Part shown: in pieces, positions 6,615 to 9,985 of the stretch
Position numbering within the stretch: the stretch's first letter is position 1
Layout: each line of letters starts with the position of its first letter
NCBI GenBank assembly: GCA_011682665.1
Contig: JAACEG010000013.1
Span: forward strand, 1-9,985
Length of the DNA: 9,985 nucleotides
Reading direction: 5' to 3'
DNA from: Lysobacteraceae bacterium
GTDB lineage: Bacteria > Patescibacteriota > Patescibacteriia > JAACEG01
The notes under the pieces: model-generated
What the model was told of the DNA's origin: nothing
Seen by the model: only the letters and a program-made list of their open reading frames with translations
The model's database searches: none
Made by a program: the position numbers and the translations under genes

Positions 6615-6630
6615 TTTTTATTTTTTACCC

Positions 6631-6658
6631 CACCTAACCTCCCCTAAATAGGGGAGGG
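6631..6658. repeat. GC-rich REP-like palindrome between glgA and galT
   Basis: The spacer contains CACCTAACCTCCCC followed by TAAATA and GGGGAGG. CCTCCCCTA (6638-6646) and TAGGGGAGG (6649-6657) are exact reverse complements. The realistic hairpin is a 7-bp all-GC/AG stem with a six-base loop. It stands out sharply in this AT-rich sequence. It is not followed by a T-run on either strand, so it is not a textbook terminator. The motif CACCTAACCTCCCC plus hairpin matches my memory of a dispersed intergenic repeat seen in many bacterial genomes; I could not check this. It may stabilise or partly terminate the glgA message. Confidence 0.6.
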
Positions 6659-6692
6659 AAATTATCAGACTTTAATTAAATAACTTTTATTT

Positions 6693-7616
6693 ATGCAAAT
6701 AAAATCAGAAATTCGTAAAGCATATTTTTTAAATAAGTATGTTATTATCACGCCTTCGCGCCGTAAAAGGCCACGAGATATAAAGGAGCAAACCTTTATT
6801 AAAAGGATAAGTAAATGCGTTTTTTGCCCTAAAAATATAGAAAAAGATTTAGTTGTTAAAAAGTTTAAGAAAAGAGGAGGAAGCTGGGAGTTTTTAGTTT
6901 TAAAAAACAAATTCCCGGCTCTTACTTTGGACAACAAGCGAGCCTATGGTTATCAAGAGGTTATTGTTGAAACCCCAGATCATATAAAAGTTTTAGCTGA
7001 ATTTCCAATCAGCCATTTTGTTAAATTATTAGAAGTTTATATTGATAGGACAAAGGAGGTGAGCAAAATAAAAAGAATAGAATATATCTTAATTTTTAAA
7101 AACGAAGGATCAAAAGCTGGGGCTTCAATTATCCATGATCATTCCCAGGTTTTTTCAACTGATATTTTACCGCCAGATGTTTATGAAGAGCTTAAATTAG
7201 CTAAAAAATATAAATTAAAAAATAAATCTTGTCCTTATTGTGATATAATAAAACAAGAGATGAAAACGGAACGAAAAATTTTTGAAGATAAGAATGTAGC
7301 TGTTTTCGCTCCTTATGCTTCTGAATATCATTATGAGACATGGATTTTTCCGAAAAGACATCTTGATAATATCACTAAATTAAATAAAAATGAGATTAAG
7401 TCTTTTGCGAAAGCATTGAAGTTAATTTTATCTAAATTACATAAAATTGGTTTAAGCTACAATTATTTTTTTCATCAAGTTTTATCTGACAATGATCAAC
7501 ATTTTTATTTAAAAATTCAACCGCGCGATAGTATTTGGGCAGGAGTAGAGCTTGGTTCTGGCTTAGTGATTAATTCTATTTCACCGGAACAAGCTGCTGA
7601 ATTTTATAAAGAATAA
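6693..7616 (+). CDS. galT: Galactose-1-phosphate uridylyltransferase family protein (GalT-like)
   Basis: GalT swaps UMP between UDP-glucose and galactose-1-phosphate through a covalent His-nucleotide intermediate (Leloir pathway). The 307-residue protein has the family order: an N-terminal basic segment SRRKRPRD; C42-x-x-C45 in CVFCPKN; KNKFPAL; YQEVIVETPDH with H97; NEGSKAGASIIHDHSQV with H148 and H150; CPYCD (C180, C183); and the C-terminal FYLKIQPRDSIWAGVELGSGLVINSISPEQAAEF. By analogy to E. coli GalT, C42, C45, H97 and H148 form a zinc site and H150 is the nucleophile. The active-site triplet is HDH-SQ rather than HPH-GQ. Some relatives act on ADP-sugars (ADP-glucose phosphorylases), which would fit the neighbour glgA, so the exact substrate is open. 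It begins 78 bases after glgA. Confidence 0.87.
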   Translation: MQIKSEIRKAYFLNKYVIITPSRRKRPRDIKEQTFIKRISKCVFCPKNIEKDLVVKKFKKRGGSWEFLVLKNKFPALTLDNKRAYGYQEVIVETPDHIKVLAEFPISHFVKLLEVYIDRTKEVSKIKRIEYILIFKNEGSKAGASIIHDHSQVFSTDILPPDVYEELKLAKKYKLKNKSCPYCDIIKQEMKTERKIFEDKNVAVFAPYASEYHYETWIFPKRHLDNITKLNKNEIKSFAKALKLILSKLHKIGLSYNYFFHQVLSDNDQHFYLKIQPRDSIWAGVELGSGLVINSISPEQAAEFYKE

Positions 7617-7626
7617 AAATAATTTA

Positions 7627-7635
7627 TGTTATAAT
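7627..7635 (+). promoter_or_regulatory. Extended -10 promoter (TGTTATAAT)
   Basis: TG at 7627-7628, one base, then exact TATAAT at 7630-7635 make a consensus extended -10. The site is in the 58-base gap after galT and 40 bases upstream of the ATG at 7675. No -35 hexamer is evident, which extended -10 promoters do not need. It probably drives the membrane-protein gene and pgk. Confidence 0.55.
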
Positions 7636-7674
7636 TTAAAATATAAATATTTTAAAATAAACTTTAAATTTTTT

Positions 7675-8100
7675 ATGAATTTATTAAAAGAAGGAAATGT
7701 TAGGGCTTTAAAATTTGGCTGTTATATTGCCAGCGTTATTATTGCTTTATTTATTTACAATTTTTTTATTAAACTTTACTTTGATCCTTGCTGCGAAGAA
7801 AACACTTTTGGAGAATTTATGTTTTCAATAAGTAATTTTTTGTCTTATATCTTAGGAGCAGGAATTATCGCCACGGTTATTCTTGTTTTTATTAAAATTG
7901 GAATTGATAAGTTTAAACCAGAAAGGGAGATATTTTTTAGAAAGAAAAAAGAATCTTTTCTTAATAAATTTTTTATTGTTATTTTGTTAGCGAATTTTTG
8001 TTTATTATTAGCGGCGCAACTTCCTAAGCTTTTGATAGGGTGCTTTGGTTGCAAAATTAATCATAACTCAGAAAGGTTTTTAGATCATAGTTTGAAATAA
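7675..8100 (+). CDS. Three-span membrane protein, unknown function
   Basis: Predicted protein of 141 residues with three likely spans at about 13-34, 50-76 and 97-122. A basic loop lies between spans 2 and 3 (KFKPEREIFFRKKKES), so that loop should be cytoplasmic. Cysteines cluster on the opposite side, in DPCCEE after span 1 and in GCFGCK after span 3; they could form disulfides or bind a metal. I recognise no family. It has its own extended -10 promoter and ends 17 bases before pgk, so the two are probably co-transcribed, although a functional link to glycolysis is not evident. The ATG has the TTTATG context typical here. Confidence 0.75.
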   Translation: MNLLKEGNVRALKFGCYIASVIIALFIYNFFIKLYFDPCCEENTFGEFMFSISNFLSYILGAGIIATVILVFIKIGIDKFKPEREIFFRKKKESFLNKFFIVILLANFCLLLAAQLPKLLIGCFGCKINHNSERFLDHSLK

Positions 8101-8117
8101 AAAACCTGTTAAAAGAA

Positions 8118-9425
8118 ATGAAATTAAGAAGCATTAAAAATATTAAGAATTTGAGGTCAAAACGAGTAATAGTTCGCGTTGGTTTTAATGTTCCTATAAA
8201 TAAAAATAAAATAATTGATGAGAGAAAAATAAAATCAGTTTTACCAACCATAAATTATTTAATAGAAAAAAAAGCGAAAATAATTTTAATCAGCCATCTG
8301 GGAAGACCGAATAAAAGTCAAAAATTCCCGAAGGATAGTCCTACAGGGCAGGTAAAAGCCAAAAGTAAGAATATAAAATTTAAAATTAATAGAGTGGCTG
8401 GTTTAAGCTTAAAACCGGTTGCGAAGAGATTGGGGAAATTATTAAATAAAAAAGTTCATTTTATTTCAGAGTGTGTCGGAGAAAAAGTTGAAAAAGAGCT
8501 TAGTAAAATAAAAGATAAAGATATTGTTTTATTAGAGAATCTTAGGTTCTATAAAGAAGAAGAAGAAAATAATAAAAATTTCGCAAAAAGTTTAGCAAAA
8601 TTAGGAGATATTTATATTAATGAAGCCTTTTCTGTCTCTCATCGTAAACATGCTTCTATCTCAGCTATAACAAATTTTTTGCCAAGTTATGCCGGATTTT
8701 TATTAGAAAAAGAAATTTTTAATTTATCAAAGTTATTTAAAAATTCACAAAGACCTTATATACTCTTATTAGGCGGATTGAAAATTTCAACAAAAATTAA
8801 ATTTATAGAGAGGATGGGAAAGATAGTTGACAAAGTTTTAATTGGGGGAGCTATGGCGAACATTTTTTTGTATCTTAGAGGAGAAAGAACGGGAAAATTT
8901 TTTGAAGAAAAAAAAATAATTAAACAAGCAAAAAGAATTTTAAACAAAAAAGAATTTAATAAAAAGTTTTTGTTGCCGGAAGATGTTATTGTTGCTAAAT
9001 CCATTAAAAAAACAGCGAAAGCAAAACTTAAAAAAATAGGAGAGATTCAAAATAGCGATATTATTTCAGATATAGGACCGAAAACCATTTATGCTTATTC
9101 GCAAATTCTTAAAAAAGCTAAAACTATTTTGTGGAATGGGCCAATTGGTAAATTTGAATTCAAGCAATTTAGTCATGGCAGCTTAGAATTAGCAAAATTA
9201 ATCGCTTTTTTATCTTCAGATAAAGTTTTTTCTGTTTGCGGTGGTGGAGAAACAATAGAAGTTTTAAATATGATTAAATCTGGAAAGTCTATCAATTGGG
9301 TATCAACCGGCGGAGGAGCAATGTTAGCGTTTTTGGCAAATGAAAGAATGCCAGGGATAGAACCATTAATAAACTCAAAATTTAAAGTTCTCCGAAAGAG
9401 AAGAAGTTCTCTACGGGGTAGGTAA
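8118..9425 (+). CDS. pgk: Phosphoglycerate kinase with two repeat-derived segments
   Basis: Pgk transfers phosphate between 1,3-bisphosphoglycerate and ADP in lower glycolysis, in the cytoplasm. The 435-residue product has the full motif set: RVGFNVP (20-26), DERK with R36, SHLGRP with H60 and R63, LLENLRFYKEEE with R143, YINEAFSVSHRKHAS with R176, LGGLKISTKI, DIGPKTI, ILWNGPIGKFE, GGGETI and STGGGAMLAFL. Three points are odd. G22 replaces the canonical Asp of RVDFNVP, which contacts 3-phosphoglycerate. About 20 extra residues follow SHLGRP, of which residues 70-80 are encoded exactly by a 33-base palindromic element. The basic C-terminal tail (VLRKRRSSLRGR) and stop codon come from a second copy. 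Usual length is about 390-415. The start at 8118 precedes the conserved N-terminal strand by the normal distance. Confidence 0.93.
   Translation: MKLRSIKNIKNLRSKRVIVRVGFNVPINKNKIIDERKIKSVLPTINYLIEKKAKIILISHLGRPNKSQKFPKDSPTGQVKAKSKNIKFKINRVAGLSLKPVAKRLGKLLNKKVHFISECVGEKVEKELSKIKDKDIVLLENLRFYKEEEENNKNFAKSLAKLGDIYINEAFSVSHRKHASISAITNFLPSYAGFLLEKEIFNLSKLFKNSQRPYILLLGGLKISTKIKFIERMGKIVDKVLIGGAMANIFLYLRGERTGKFFEEKKIIKQAKRILNKKEFNKKFLLPEDVIVAKSIKKTAKAKLKKIGEIQNSDIISDIGPKTIYAYSQILKKAKTILWNGPIGKFEFKQFSHGSLELAKLIAFLSSDKVFSVCGGGETIEVLNMIKSGKSINWVSTGGGAMLAFLANERMPGIEPLINSKFKVLRKRRSSLRGR
8325..8357 (+). repeat. Palindromic element copy A, in frame inside pgk
   Basis: A 33-base unit starting TTCCCGAA and ending CTACAGGGCAGGTAAAA. 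It can fold as CCC (8327-8329) with GGG (8346-8348), and AGGA (8332-8335) with TCCT (8339-8342) around a TAG loop. It spans exactly 11 codons, read as FPKDSPTGQVK, directly after SHLGRP-NKSQK, in a region where most Pgk proteins are about 20 residues shorter. Its last 17 bases match copy B at 15 positions. Confidence 0.6.
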
Positions 9426-9427
9426 AA
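9388..9427 (+). repeat. Palindromic element copy B, forming the 3' end of pgk
   Basis: A 40-base unit starting TTCTCCGAA and ending CTACGGGGTAGGTAAAA. It folds as CTCC (9390-9393) with GGGG (9415-9418), including one T-G pair, and AGAGAA (9397-9402) with TTCTCT (9407-9412) around a GAAG loop. It has the same layout as copy A but a different inner stem. It is read in another frame, giving a basic tail, and the TAA inside its GGTAAAA end is the pgk stop codon. Confidence 0.6.
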
Positions 9428-9444
9428 TGCAAAACTATAAAAAA

Positions 9445-9985
<541 letters not shown>

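Noticed and set aside
6638..6657. Intrinsic terminator after glgA
   Set aside because: The hairpin is strong, but neither strand has a following T-run, so I classed it as a REP-like repeat.
6665..6937. Minus-strand reading frame of 90 codons across the galT start
   Set aside because: It is antisense to the conserved N-terminus of GalT, with no start context or family match.

Overview
This is an AT-rich window (roughly 30% GC by eye) with tightly packed genes, all on the + strand. Genes are short, spacers are often 6 to 20 bases, and many hydrophobic proteins lack recognisable families. Starts carry almost no Shine-Dalgarno sequence. The spacers hold decayed AT-rich repeats, and the protein variants (Pgk, ScpA, GalT, enolase) look like those of the Candidate Phyla Radiation (Patescibacteria, Parcubacteria-like). 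That placement is inference from style and was not tested with a marker tree.

Layout. Bases 1-1847 hold four small membrane or secreted proteins in a row: a single-span protein that may be cut by the window edge, a four-span protein, a signal-peptide protein with a C-terminal anchor, and a two-span DUF3566-like protein. Bases 1848-2231 are a gene-free spacer with repeats. A YbaK/ProX-type tRNA-editing domain with a histone-like lysine tail (2232-2825) then runs straight into scpA (2833-3522). After a terminator-like AT hairpin and a clear TATAAT box comes a three-gene operon: a PHP-domain phosphoesterase, a P-loop nucleotide kinase-like protein, and glycogen/starch synthase glgA (3674-6614). 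A GC-rich REP-like hairpin separates glgA from galT (6693-7616). An extended -10 promoter precedes a three-span membrane protein (7675-8100), followed by pgk (8118-9425). A 337-base repeat-rich spacer follows, then the start of eno (9763 to the window end).

How the genes fit together. The right half is carbohydrate-centred: glgA and galT handle nucleotide-sugar and polyglucan chemistry, and pgk and eno belong to lower glycolysis. The left half is envelope proteins of unknown role plus chromosome segregation (scpA).

The most unusual signal is a short palindromic element found twice inside pgk. One copy (8325-8357) is read in frame as an 11-residue insertion right after the SHLGRP motif. The other (9388-9427) is read in a different frame and supplies the last codons and the stop. 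The two copies share their ends, while their stem sequences differ but each still pairs. Pgk also has Gly where the canonical RVDFNVP motif has the 3-phosphoglycerate-binding Asp. I see no defence system, CRISPR array, tRNA, rRNA or intact mobile element.
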